A DNA stretch of 12,985 nt from positions 1 through 12,985 of the forward strand of contig JAJBTR010000260.1 in NCBI GenBank assembly GCA_020860745.1, given 5' to 3'. Positions 1 through 6,208 of this stretch are shown here, one piece after another. Numbering within the stretch: position 1 is the stretch's first letter; the number at the start of each line of letters is the position of its first letter. The position numbers and the translations under genes were made by a program. Under the pieces are notes generated by a model. That model ran no database searches. It saw only the letters and a list, made by a program, of their open reading frames with translations, and was not told where the DNA came from. This DNA comes from Lachnospiraceae bacterium (lineage in GTDB: Bacteria > Bacillota > Clostridia > Lachnospirales > Lachnospiraceae).

Positions 1-1
1 A

Positions 2-28
2 TTTTCTAAAATTGATCCGTTGCGATAG
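2..28 (+). CDS. C-terminal tail of an upstream gene (possible DUF4160 protein), 5' truncated by window
   Basis: In frame 2 the first bases read FSKIDPLR and end at a TAG at 26-28, overlapping the ribosome binding site of the next gene. DUF4160 proteins, as I recall the family, commonly end in a short '-F.KIDPL-' tail and are usually followed directly by a DUF2442 gene. The tail and the position immediately before a DUF2442 gene therefore fit. Only eight codons are visible, so the identity is an inference from context and could be chance. Confidence 0.35.
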   Translation, partial: FSKIDPLR

Positions 29-41
29 GAGGGATAATTTT

Positions 42-335
42 ATGTATGTAAAAGAAGGCATTGTTTATGGTGAGCAGCAGATGAGATCAGTCAAGGTAAA
101 ATCGGTGAAAGCATTAGATGATATGATTATGTTGATCACATTTTCTAATGGTGAGATGCGAGTGTTTGATGCTACAGTTTTAAATGGAACAGTTTACGAA
201 GAATTAAAGACAAGAGCGGTGTTTGAGAATCCGGGTATTGATCATGGAGTTGTAACCTGGCTTGACGGTAAGGTTGATTGTTCGCCTGAATATATGTATC
301 AGAATAGCTATGCATATGAACCGCTGGCAATATAA
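42..335 (+). CDS. DUF2442 domain-containing protein
   Basis: This is a 97-residue cytoplasmic protein of unknown biochemical role. The start at 42 is chosen because AGGAGGGA at 27-34 lies 7 bases upstream; an earlier in-frame ATG at 12 has no such site. Residues 15-45 (VKVKSVKALDD... FSNGEMRVFD) and the C-terminal stretch VTWLDGKVDCSPEYMY match the DUF2442 pattern: a strand-rich N-terminus reading 'FsnGe.r.fD', then 'i.W.dG.d..pe.lY'. Length is normal for the family, about 80-100 residues. DUF2442 genes are typically paired with a DUF4160 gene, and the preceding tail may be that partner. The pair has been discussed as toxin-antitoxin-like, but nothing here proves that function. Confidence 0.85.
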   Translation: MYVKEGIVYGEQQMRSVKVKSVKALDDMIMLITFSNGEMRVFDATVLNGTVYEELKTRAVFENPGIDHGVVTWLDGKVDCSPEYMYQNSYAYEPLAI

Positions 336-337
336 GT

Positions 338-378
338 AAGTTCCAGGCAGTATGAATCCTGCCAGTATCATGGTACTT
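338..378 (+). terminator. hairpin just after DUF2442, possible weak terminator
   Basis: Just past the stop codon, 338-345 (AAGTTCCA) pairs with 371-378 (TGGTACTT) with one T-T mismatch. Inside it GGCAG (346-350) pairs with CTGCC (359-363), with a 7-base bulge at 364-370. No T-run follows, so this is an RNA hairpin that may protect the 3' end rather than a clear intrinsic terminator. Confidence 0.3.
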
Positions 379-400
379 AGAAAAATCTGAAAATCCTCTC

Positions 401-428
401 TTGAAATTTTTTACAAAAAAGTTATAAT
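401..428 (+). promoter_or_regulatory. sigma-A-type promoter for the MATE gene
   Basis: TTGAAA (401-406) and a perfect TATAAT (423-428) are separated by 16 bases, so transcription should start near 435. The -10 core, GTTATAATATCC (421-432), occurs again identically at 2762-2773 in the other strong promoter of this window. Confidence 0.7.
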
Positions 429-436
429 ATCCTCAT

Positions 437-482
437 AGTGTGCAGCGATGCGTAAGTCCGGCTATCGCAGCACACTATTTTT
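437..482 (+). terminator. promoter-proximal hairpin plus T-run, possible attenuator of the MATE gene
   Basis: AGTGTGCAGCGAT (437-449) pairs with ATCGCAGCACACT (464-476): 12 base pairs with a single A-A mismatch and a 14-base loop. ATTTTT (477-482) follows directly. The hairpin begins about two bases after the predicted start of transcription, about 105 bases before the ribosome binding site of the transporter. It has the form of an intrinsic terminator, so most transcripts might stop here unless something prevents folding. No alternative antiterminator pairing was obvious by eye. Confidence 0.55.
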
Positions 483-586
483 ATATGCTCTTATACATGG
501 AGTATATATTTTATCTGGAATTGACAGGAGTACAACAGGGTTTCCTGTCAGCAAATGAAAGTATGAAGAGTGGGAGGATGATGAAA

Positions 587-1969
587 ATGGAAGAGACCGC
601 ACAACAGAAAAAAATGGCCACGATGCCGGTGAACAAGCTGATGCTGCGCATGGGTATCCCTATCATATTATCCATGATGCTCCAGGCATTGTACAATATT
701 GTGGACAGCGCTTTTGTCTCAAATATGGCGGAGAACGGTGAGGAAGCCCTGAATGCGCTGACATTGGCGTTCCCGGTGCAGATATTGATCGTGGCGGTGG
801 GCGTCGGAACCGGTGTGGGTGTCAATGCGCTGCTCTCCAAAGCGCTGGGACAGAAAGATTATGAAAAAGCAAACCGCGTGGCGGGGAACGCTTATTTTGT
901 GACCTTTCTGATTTATATAGCCTGCGTGCTGTTCGGGCTGTTTGGCGTAAAGGCGTACATCGGGAGTCAGACATCCAATGAGCTGATTCTGACCATGGGC
1001 GTGCAGTACCTAAGGATCTGCTGCACGGTTTCCTTTGGCATGTTGTTTTTTGCAGTATTTGAAAAGGTGATTCAGGCCACCGGCCGCTCCATCTATTCCA
1101 CAATCGCCCAGATTCTGGGTGCAGTGACCAACATCGTGATGGATCCGATTCTCATCTACGGGTTGGGTATTTTTCCGAAGCTGGGTGTGCGGGGCGCGGC
1201 GCTTGCCACCATTATCGGGCAGATTGTTTCCTTTGCGGTTGCCCTGACGTTCCATCTGAAGTTCGATAAGGAGATTAAAAACGGGCTGCGTTACCTGAAA
1301 CCCTCGAAAAAAATCATCGGTGAAATTTATTCCATCGGGCTGCCTGCAATCATCGCACAGGCACTGATTTCCATCATGACTTACGGATTGAATCTGATCC
1401 TGGTCAGAGTGGGGGAAAATATGGTGACAGCCTACGGCCTGTTTTACAAGATACAGCAGTTTATCCTGTTTGCGGCATTTGGCCTGCGGGACACCATCAC
1501 TCCGGTGATCTCGTTCAGCCATGGTATGCGGAATAAATCCCGGATTCACGACGGCATTAAATATGGAGTTATCTATTCTGTTGTGATTATGCTGATCGGC
1601 GCTGTGTTCCTGGAACTGTGCGCGGCACCGCTCTGCGGCGTGTTCGGCCTGTCCGGTGATACCCAGAATATATGCATCAGTGCAATGCGCATTATCTCCA
1701 TCAGTTTTGTGTTTGCGGGAGCCAGCATCGCGTTTCAGGGAATTTTCCAGGCGATCGACTGCGGGATGCAGTCGCTGGTCATTTCTCTTTGCAGACAGCT
1801 GATTTTTGTGCTGCCGGTGGCGTGGGTGTTTGTCCGGATGATTGTCACCTCGGGCGCGGCAAATTCCCTGGTGTGGTGGACCTTTCCGATTGCGGAGGTG
1901 GTCACAGCGGTGATCGGAATATTCCTGCTGCGGAGCGGGTATAAGAAGAAAGTTGTTCATCTGGGCTGA
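587..1969 (+). CDS. MATE family multidrug efflux transporter
   Basis: This is a 460-residue inner-membrane antiporter of the multidrug and toxic compound extrusion family, which exports cationic or other toxic compounds using a Na+ or H+ gradient. The visible hallmarks are the N-terminal stretch 'MPVNKLMLRMGIPIILSMMLQALYN.VDSAFVS' and the 'GVGTGVGVNALLSKALGQKDYEKAN' segment. About twelve hydrophobic segments follow, with a symmetric second half starting near 'IYSIGLPAIIAQALISIMTYGLN'. The start at 587 is preferred because GGGAGG (572-577) lies 9 bases upstream. ATGs at 578 and 581 are too close to it, and the longer open frame back to 440 would run through the leader hairpin. Length is normal for MATE proteins. 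The substrate cannot be predicted. The gene stands alone behind its own promoter and a possible attenuator. Confidence 0.95.
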   Translation: MEETAQQKKMATMPVNKLMLRMGIPIILSMMLQALYNIVDSAFVSNMAENGEEALNALTLAFPVQILIVAVGVGTGVGVNALLSKALGQKDYEKANRVAGNAYFVTFLIYIACVLFGLFGVKAYIGSQTSNELILTMGVQYLRICCTVSFGMLFFAVFEKVIQATGRSIYSTIAQILGAVTNIVMDPILIYGLGIFPKLGVRGAALATIIGQIVSFAVALTFHLKFDKEIKNGLRYLKPSKKIIGEIYSIGLPAIIAQALISIMTYGLNLILVRVGENMVTAYGLFYKIQQFILFAAFGLRDTITPVISFSHGMRNKSRIHDGIKYGVIYSVVIMLIGAVFLELCAAPLCGVFGLSGDTQNICISAMRIISISFVFAGASIAFQGIFQAIDCGMQSLVISLCRQLIFVLPVAWVFVRMIVTSGAANSLVWWTFPIAEVVTAVIGIFLLRSGYKKKVVHLG

Positions 1970-1988
1970 TATTTTCATAAAAGAGAAA

Positions 1989-2025
1989 GGGGCAGATCAG
2001 GAATTAGGAATAAGGGGTCTGCTCC
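1989..2025 (+). terminator. hairpin after MATE gene without a clear T-run
   Basis: GGGGCAGATC (1989-1998) pairs with GGTCTGCTCC (2016-2025), giving 10 base pairs including two G-T wobbles and a 17-base loop. The sequence that follows is A-rich (GGTAAAAATATAAT), so an intrinsic terminator is doubtful. The hairpin may mark the transcript end or be processed. Confidence 0.35.
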
Positions 2026-2080
2026 GGTAAAAATATAATAATTATAAAAATGCTGACATACGGAAGGGAGAAACAGCTTT

Positions 2081-2665
2081 ATGAAACAGCGAATTATTAC
2101 CATCAGCCGCGAATTCGGCAGCGGCGGGCGCACTATTGGGAGGACCCTGGCGAAAGAGCTTGGGATTCCGTGTTATGACGATGAGATTTTGCTAAAAACT
2201 GCTGTGGAGAGCGGCCTGGCGGAGGATTTTATCAAAGAGCACGGTGAATATACGGCGTCCAACAGCTTGCTTGGCACTATTTTTGCCACCCGGGACTATC
2301 AGGGACGATCCATGCAGGATGTGGTGTGGCAGGCGCAGAAAACCGTGATTGAAAAAATCGGACAGGAGGAATCCTGCGTGATCGTGGGACGATGTGCGGA
2401 CTATATTTTAAAAGACATTGCGGATTGCCTGACCGTCTTTATCCATGCGTCCAAAGAATTCCGTGCGCATCGGATTGTGGAGGTCTACGGGGAAAATGAG
2501 ACAAAGCCGACGAAACGGCTTTCTGATAAGGATAAGCGGCGGAAAAATTATTACCAGTTTTATACAGACCTGGAGTGGGGGCATGCACAGCACTATGACA
2601 TCTGCCTGGACAGCGGTGTGTTCGGACTGGAACGGTGTGTGGAAATATTGAAAGAATTGTACTAA
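2081..2665 (+). CDS. cytidylate kinase-like family protein (AAA/P-loop NTPase fold)
   Basis: This 194-residue soluble protein belongs to the cytidylate-kinase-like family common in gut Firmicutes. The N-terminus 'IITISREFGSGGRTIGRTLAKELG' carries the family's modified P-loop (G13-S-G-G-R-T-I-G20), in which the usual GKS/T lysine is not at the standard place. It is followed by 'YDDEIL', then 'CVIVGRCADYIL' (core strand and arginine) near residues 106-117. A basic lid-like segment 'KDKRRKNYYQFYTDLEWG' comes next and the tail 'YDICLDSG.FGLE.C' closes the fold. True CMP kinases have a canonical GSGKS motif, so nucleotide phosphorylation is likely but the acceptor is unknown. GGGAG at 2066-2070 precedes the ATG by 10 bases. 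Length is typical. No functional partner is adjacent. Confidence 0.9.
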   Translation: MKQRIITISREFGSGGRTIGRTLAKELGIPCYDDEILLKTAVESGLAEDFIKEHGEYTASNSLLGTIFATRDYQGRSMQDVVWQAQKTVIEKIGQEESCVIVGRCADYILKDIADCLTVFIHASKEFRAHRIVEVYGENETKPTKRLSDKDKRRKNYYQFYTDLEWGHAQHYDICLDSGVFGLERCVEILKELY

Positions 2666-2741
2666 AATCTGAGAGAGTGTTCGGAATCCTGTGTATTGTC
2701 GAAACCTGTTGAAACTCCCTGCCAATTAGAAATTCCCGCGA

Positions 2742-2769
2742 TTGACAACGCAGTCAGAAGTGTTATAAT
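2742..2769 (+). promoter_or_regulatory. strong sigma-A-type promoter (distal) for the wall-binding-repeat gene
   Basis: A consensus TTGACA (2742-2747) and TATAAT (2764-2769) are separated by 16 bases, with a predicted transcription start near 2776. That gives a leader of roughly 300 bases before the start codon at 3085. A perfect 12-base palindrome, ACTTTCGAAAGT (2786-2797), lies just inside the transcribed region and could be an operator or part of an RNA fold. Confidence 0.7.
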
Positions 2770-2781
2770 ATCCGTAGTTTA

Positions 2782-2835
2782 CCACACTTTCGAAAGTCAG
2801 TTGTAAAGAGCAGATTCAGACAAATCTGTGTGTGG
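2782..2835 (+). promoter_or_regulatory. candidate structured leader RNA (three-stem fold)
   Basis: CCACAC (2782-2787) is complementary to GTGTGG (2830-2835) and would close a junction. The junction contains CAGATT/AATCTG (2811-2816 with 2823-2828) and the self-complementary ACTTTCGAAAGT (2786-2797, which partly competes with the closing stem). I could not match this to a named riboswitch class; the conserved cores of the c-di-GMP, purine and SAM-I types are not evident. The stems are short, so this is a suggestion from complementarity only. Confidence 0.3.
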
Positions 2836-2884
2836 AAATGGGGAGTTCAGGAAAGGGATATATCTATTTTGGGGATATTATTAG

Positions 2885-2912
2885 TTGACAGGATGAGAAC
2901 TAGCACCATAAT
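2885..2912 (+). promoter_or_regulatory. second (proximal) promoter for the wall-binding-repeat gene
   Basis: TTGACA (2885-2890) and CATAAT (2907-2912) are separated by 16 bases. Predicted initiation is near 2919, inside the GACA repeat, so changes in repeat number would alter the initially transcribed sequence. Confidence 0.5.
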
Positions 2913-2915
2913 CTT

Positions 2916-2935
2916 GACAGACAGACAGACAGACA
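2916..2935 (+). repeat. (GACA)5 tetranucleotide microsatellite
   Basis: Five perfect tandem copies of GACA occupy 2916-2935 and are followed by GAGGG. The first copy is part of a further TTGACA (2914-2919). The repeat lies directly after the proximal promoter and about 150 bases before the start codon. Tandem tetranucleotides are prone to slipped-strand copy-number change. Confidence 0.95.
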
Positions 2936-2982
2936 GAGGGAACATCTGAATTTATTAACTTATTTTGTATACAATGACTGAA

Positions 2983-3018
2983 CGGAGCTTGCAGAAAATA
3001 TAGGCAGGCTCTGTTTTT
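2983..3018 (+). terminator. intrinsic terminator or attenuator inside the leader
   Basis: CGGAGCTTGC (2983-2992) pairs with GCAGGCTCTG (3004-3013) over 10 base pairs with two wobbles and an 11-base loop. Five T follow at 3014-3018. It lies downstream of both promoters and only about 65 bases before the start codon of the secreted protein, so expression would require read-through or antitermination. GACAGAG at 2932-2938 (end of the repeat) can pair with CTCTGTT at 3009-3015 (right arm), giving a possible competing antiterminator. Confidence 0.75.
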
Positions 3019-3084
3019 GTGTGCAAAATTTTTTTGCCGCAGAGGAGTCTTTTGTATAAATTTTTTAGGAAAGAGGAGAGGAAA

Positions 3085-4731
3085 ATGAAACTCAAAAACA
3101 AGTTACTGAAAAAGCTGCTGGCCGGCGGCATGGCGTTATCACTGGCGATTGCTATGCTGCCTGCTTCGGCGATGGCGGCGGAGGCGGATACGTTAGAGGA
3201 CGATGAAGCGTATTCTTTTTATCTATACCATGGAGAGGATCAATCCCTTCTTCGCAGCGAAGAAGCCTGTTTGTCGGGACAGATTGAATATTATGTTCAG
3301 GATGCGGATCACCCGGACGGAAGCTGGACTGTGATTGATGGTACGGTAACTATTATTGAAAATGATGGCGTGATCAGTGAGCTGGGAGAGAGAAATGAGG
3401 ATGGCGATTATACTGTAACAGCGCTGAAAACTGGTACGGCAACCATAAACTTTACATATGAAGCACTGGAGGGAACGGATGCCTCGCAGTATAATGGCTC
3501 CATCACGTATACAGTTACTGTTGTCGAAAAAACCTATTCTTATAAGGTTACCGCTGACAATTATGCTTACTTCATGGTTCCCAATCAGACCAGGACGCTT
3601 ACTGAAACTATGACATGTTATTATTATAACGAGGAAAAGGGAGCGATAGATTCTTATATCGTGGACCCTGCTGAATATACAAGAGATATAGATATTTACC
3701 GGATGGACACCAAAAAAGCCGTAGATGCGTTTGATGTGGCAGTAAACGAAGATGGTTCCATTACTTTGACGGCCAGGGAAGATTATGGAGTAATCAATCT
3801 TATGCTTATGATGACTATAACTGCGTATGTCGATGGAGTGGTAGTTGGGGTGGATACAAGCCTCGGATATGGAATCCGGAATTCCTATTATTCTGTGAGA
3901 GGAGGAGAAGGAGAATATACAACAATCGAACCGGGCGGATCGATGTCCGTCAGCCCCGCTTTGCTTTATTATGACAAAGATTATCCGAACGTGAAAGAAA
4001 TTGAAACTGATTTTACTCTTTCCGTTGGTAACGTTTATGACGGCAATTATACAGAGATATCCGGAGATGATGTGCTGACCTATGATACAGATTCTATGAC
4101 GGTTACTGCAAAGGATAAAGCGAGTGATGTAACTTATCCTGTAACAGCCAGGATGAATTTGATTTATAATAATGGAACGGATTCGACGGGTTTTAACGTG
4201 ATTATCTGTGATCATGAATGGGTGGCAGATTATACAGAGGGCGATGAGATTCATTATTACTGCACAAAATGCGATGAAGAGAAAACAGAAAAAACGGGAG
4301 ATGTTTTAAATGGTGTCTGCCAGGCATCGGACGGCAATTGGTATTATTATGTTGATGGCGTAGTCCAGTCAGGTTATTCCGGTTTCCAGTCCAACAGCAA
4401 CGGCAAGTGGTATATTGATGGCGGCCAGGTTACATTTAAGAAAAACGGTGTCTTCCAGGATACAGAGGGAAGCATCGGCGCGAAAGGTACCTGGTATTAT
4501 GTGACCGGAAGCAAGGTGAGGACAGATTACACTGGTGTTGCCGATTATGCGAATTCCAACGGCTGGTGGTATATCAAAAACGGCAAGGTTGACTTCAGTT
4601 TCAACGGAATCGCTTCGAATGCCAACGGCTCCTGGGTCATCAAAAATGGCAAAGTAAATTTTGGCTATAATGGCACCTATAAATATAAAGGAAAAACCTA
4701 CAAAGTGTCAGGTGGTAAAGTGAAAGCCTGA
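3085..4731 (+). CDS. secreted surface protein with C-terminal cell-wall-binding-type repeats
   Basis: This 548-residue exported protein has an unknown main activity. The start at 3085 has AGAGGAG 6 bases upstream and gives a classic signal peptide (basic MKLKNKLLKKLL, hydrophobic core, cleavage near AMA-A, residues 31-35). Residues about 35-370 are strand-rich, Tyr/Asp/Thr-rich and Ig-like ('DGVIS... YTVTALKTGTATINFTY' resembles a BIG2-type domain), with no recognisable catalytic motif. A short Cys/His element follows: CDHEW at 375-379 and CTKC at 393-396, a treble-clef-like motif often seen in Lachnospiraceae surface proteins. From residue 410 to the end there are about six aromatic-glycine repeats ('GNWYYYVDG', 'GKWYIDGG', 'GWWYIKNGKVDFSFNGI'), a type associated with non-covalent binding to wall polymers. 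No LPXTG or membrane anchor is present. The gene is probably monocistronic, with a long regulated leader and a strong terminator. Confidence 0.88.
   Translation: MKLKNKLLKKLLAGGMALSLAIAMLPASAMAAEADTLEDDEAYSFYLYHGEDQSLLRSEEACLSGQIEYYVQDADHPDGSWTVIDGTVTIIENDGVISELGERNEDGDYTVTALKTGTATINFTYEALEGTDASQYNGSITYTVTVVEKTYSYKVTADNYAYFMVPNQTRTLTETMTCYYYNEEKGAIDSYIVDPAEYTRDIDIYRMDTKKAVDAFDVAVNEDGSITLTAREDYGVINLMLMMTITAYVDGVVVGVDTSLGYGIRNSYYSVRGGEGEYTTIEPGGSMSVSPALLYYDKDYPNVKEIETDFTLSVGNVYDGNYTEISGDDVLTYDTDSMTVTAKDKASDVTYPVTARMNLIYNNGTDSTGFNVIICDHEWVADYTEGDEIHYYCTKCDEEKTEKTGDVLNGVCQASDGNWYYYVDGVVQSGYSGFQSNSNGKWYIDGGQVTFKKNGVFQDTEGSIGAKGTWYYVTGSKVRTDYTGVADYANSNGWWYIKNGKVDFSFNGIASNANGSWVIKNGKVNFGYNGTYKYKGKTYKVSGGKVKA
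4312..4728 (+). repeat. six degenerate wall-binding-type repeats encoded in the secreted protein
   Basis: Residues 410-548 divide into units of about 19-29 residues that begin with G and contain a W-Y/W-V core followed by 'NGKV-F': GVCQ..., GFQS..., GVFQ..., GVAD..., GIAS..., GTYK.... The last units are the most regular. DNA identity between units is low, so these are old protein repeats, not a fresh tandem duplication. Confidence 0.8.
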
Positions 4732-4752
4732 ATCCTTTAAGAAGAGCGAGAT

Positions 4753-4802
4753 AAGAAGCTGCCTCTTTATGATTTAAAGTCATAAAGAGGCAGCTTCTTT
4801 TT
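4753..4802. terminator. strong intrinsic terminator, probably bidirectional
   Basis: Positions 4753-4772 and 4780-4799 form a perfect 20-base-pair stem with a 7-base loop (TTTAAAG), followed on the plus strand by a T-run ending at 4802. It sits between the convergent ends of the plus-strand wall-binding gene (4731) and the minus-strand adhesin gene (4877). The minus-strand exit (TTCTTATCTC) is only moderately T-rich, so termination there is likely weaker. Confidence 0.92.
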
Positions 4803-4876
4803 GCCTTCTTATCGATGAGTGTCAGATGAAAGATAAAAAGATCGGTTGCTTTTTGCAAAGGATAGATGGTAAATCT

Positions 4877-6208
4877 TTATCTATGCTTCTTTCTGCGGTA
4901 TACGGTCGCGCCTGAAATGCCCAATCCGCTGATCGCCAGCAATGCTGCCCACAGCCACAGGGATGTGTTGTCTCCTGTCACTACGGAAGAATTGCTCGCT
5001 GCGGATGATTTGATTGTTCCAGCGGATGTATCTTCAGCACTTGCCGAAGCTGTAACCTCTTCATCGACCGTTTCGGACGCCTGTTCGGTTGTGGTCTCCG
5101 CTTCATTCAGTGTGCCGGCAGTGGTTGATAGTCCTATCGCTGATTTTGTCTTTGCAACATATACCGGATATATGCTGCCTGTTTTTTCATCTGTATTATC
5201 ATATACAGTATAACCGCTTGCCACATCGTGGCTATATACCTGTCCTGTGCCGCTCTTTCCTGCGGTGCCGCTGCCAAAATATCCGCCTGTGATCGTAATA
5301 TCTGCAGGATTATTATTGACCAGGCCAAACTCTCTTGAGGAACCGGATGCAAGGACATATCCGCCGCTGATGTTAATCGTCGCGCTTGTTCCGCCGCCGA
5401 TTCCCGTGACGCCGCCGTTCGCTGTTACCGTTCCGCCCTGAATCGTGATTGTCCCGCTGCCATCCTCGTCACTGCCGATTCCCGCACCAAGGCCGGCTCC
5501 AGTGGCTGTTACGGTACCTCCGCTAATGAGAATGCTCCCATTGTGACCGCCGATTCCCACTCCGCCGTAAGGGTATCCGCTTATGCCTCCGCCTGTGGCT
5601 GTCACGGTACCTCCGGTGATCGTAACATCGTAGTCCTTGTGACGTCCGCCGCCGATTCCCACACCGCCATAATAGTAACCGTTTTTCGACCACTTCCCAT
5701 CTCCACCCTTGGCTGTCTGGGTGCAGATGTGGATAATACTATTTGCGCTGTCCTTTTTGTTGCCGCCGCCGATTCCCGCACCGCCAACGCCAATCGCATA
5801 GTTGGTTGATTGTCCATTTCCTGTGGCTGTTACCGTACCGCCATTGATTATTACGGTGCCGTCGCCGCCTTCGAAGCCGCCGCCGATTCCTGCAGCGCCA
5901 TTGCGTCCTCCTGTTGCATTCACGGTGCCGCCGTTGATTGTTATGGTGCCGTATGTTTCCTTTGTGCCGCTGCCTATTCCTGCTCCTTCGGAGTACTTTC
6001 CGTCCGCATCAACCTTACCTGTTCCTTCTGATTGCCCGTATATATTTAAAGTCTGACCCTCTGTTACAGAGATACCGCCTTTTACTGCCGTGAGTGTATA
6101 TCCATCCGCCAGAATCAGGTTTACTGTGCCTTTCACCTTGATTCTGCTTGTTATTGTCCGGTCACTGTTTACCACATACCATGTAGTCTTCCCACTCTCC
6201 CCCCCCAT
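4877..6208 (-). CDS. 3' part of frameshifted surface adhesin: beta-helix repeats and wall/membrane anchor
   Basis: This 443-codon open frame is not an independent gene. Its first ATG (6208-6206) overlaps the G8 tract, has no ribosome binding site and overlaps the upstream fragment by 40 bases. Adding one G fuses it in frame to the signal-peptide fragment. Residues 10-60 ('WYVVNSD.TI.SRI.V.GTVNLILADG.TL') are the usual entry into this adhesin type. Residues 75-315 are about seven turns of a glycine-rich right-handed beta-helix-like repeat ('ITI.GGTVTATGG... GAGIGGG'). A Ser/Thr/Glu-rich stalk follows (365-408). The C-terminus is VVTGDNTS, then a hydrophobic segment (LWLWAALLAISGLGI) and a basic RRKKHR tail, a sorting-signal-like end with a degenerate TG motif instead of LPXTG. 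A role in adhesion is inferred from this layout. Without frame restoration this part would not be exported. Confidence 0.8.
   Translation of the reverse strand: MGGESGKTTWYVVNSDRTITSRIKVKGTVNLILADGYTLTAVKGGISVTEGQTLNIYGQSEGTGKVDADGKYSEGAGIGSGTKETYGTITINGGTVNATGGRNGAAGIGGGFEGGDGTVIINGGTVTATGNGQSTNYAIGVGGAGIGGGNKKDSANSIIHICTQTAKGGDGKWSKNGYYYGGVGIGGGRHKDYDVTITGGTVTATGGGISGYPYGGVGIGGHNGSILISGGTVTATGAGLGAGIGSDEDGSGTITIQGGTVTANGGVTGIGGGTSATINISGGYVLASGSSREFGLVNNNPADITITGGYFGSGTAGKSGTGQVYSHDVASGYTVYDNTDEKTGSIYPVYVAKTKSAIGLSTTAGTLNEAETTTEQASETVDEEVTASASAEDTSAGTIKSSAASNSSVVTGDNTSLWLWAALLAISGLGISGATVYRRKKHR
5264..5986 (-). repeat. glycine-rich beta-helix repeats in the adhesin
   Basis: About seven units repeat the pattern 'I-I-GGTVTATGG' plus 'GAGIGGG' at 20-45-residue intervals, with clearly related DNA (recurring GTTACGGTACC- and CCGCCGATTCC-like stretches on the plus strand). 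One unit is degenerate ('IIHICTQTAKGG'). Such repeats can recombine, so repeat number may differ between strains. Confidence 0.8.

Larger units (their letters stand above)
2666..3084. other. 419-base non-coding leader region
   Basis: No gene is visible here. The stretch holds a promoter at 2742-2769, a foldable segment at 2782-2835, a second promoter at 2885-2912, a (GACA)5 repeat at 2916-2935 and a terminator-like hairpin at 2983-3018. A small A/T hairpin (GCAAAA 3023-3028 with TTTTGC 3032-3037) follows, then the ribosome binding site of the next gene (AGAGGAG, 3072-3078). The first 76 bases after the kinase gene show no convincing terminator. Confidence 0.6.

Noticed and set aside
2..335. 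DUF4160/DUF2442 pair as a toxin-antitoxin system
   Set aside because: Only eight codons of the first gene are visible and neither family has a proven toxin or antitoxin activity that I can cite; kept as context only.
1010..1978. Long minus-strand open frame (322 codons) opposite the MATE gene
   Set aside because: It mirrors a well-supported transporter, is rich in His, Gln and Arg as expected for an antisense shadow, and has no domain or ribosome site.
2782..2835. Assignment of the leader fold to a known riboswitch
   Set aside because: The conserved cores of the common classes (c-di-GMP, purine, SAM-I, guanidine) were not found by eye; it is reported only as an unclassified candidate.
3223..4254. 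Long minus-strand open frame opposite the wall-binding-repeat gene
   Set aside because: Ile/His/Ser-rich shadow of a real gene with a signal peptide and ribosome site on the plus strand.
5264..5986. Regularly spaced repeats that could suggest a CRISPR array
   Set aside because: The units are degenerate, vary in spacing and translate into one continuous beta-helix protein; there are no identical repeats with unique spacers and no cas genes.
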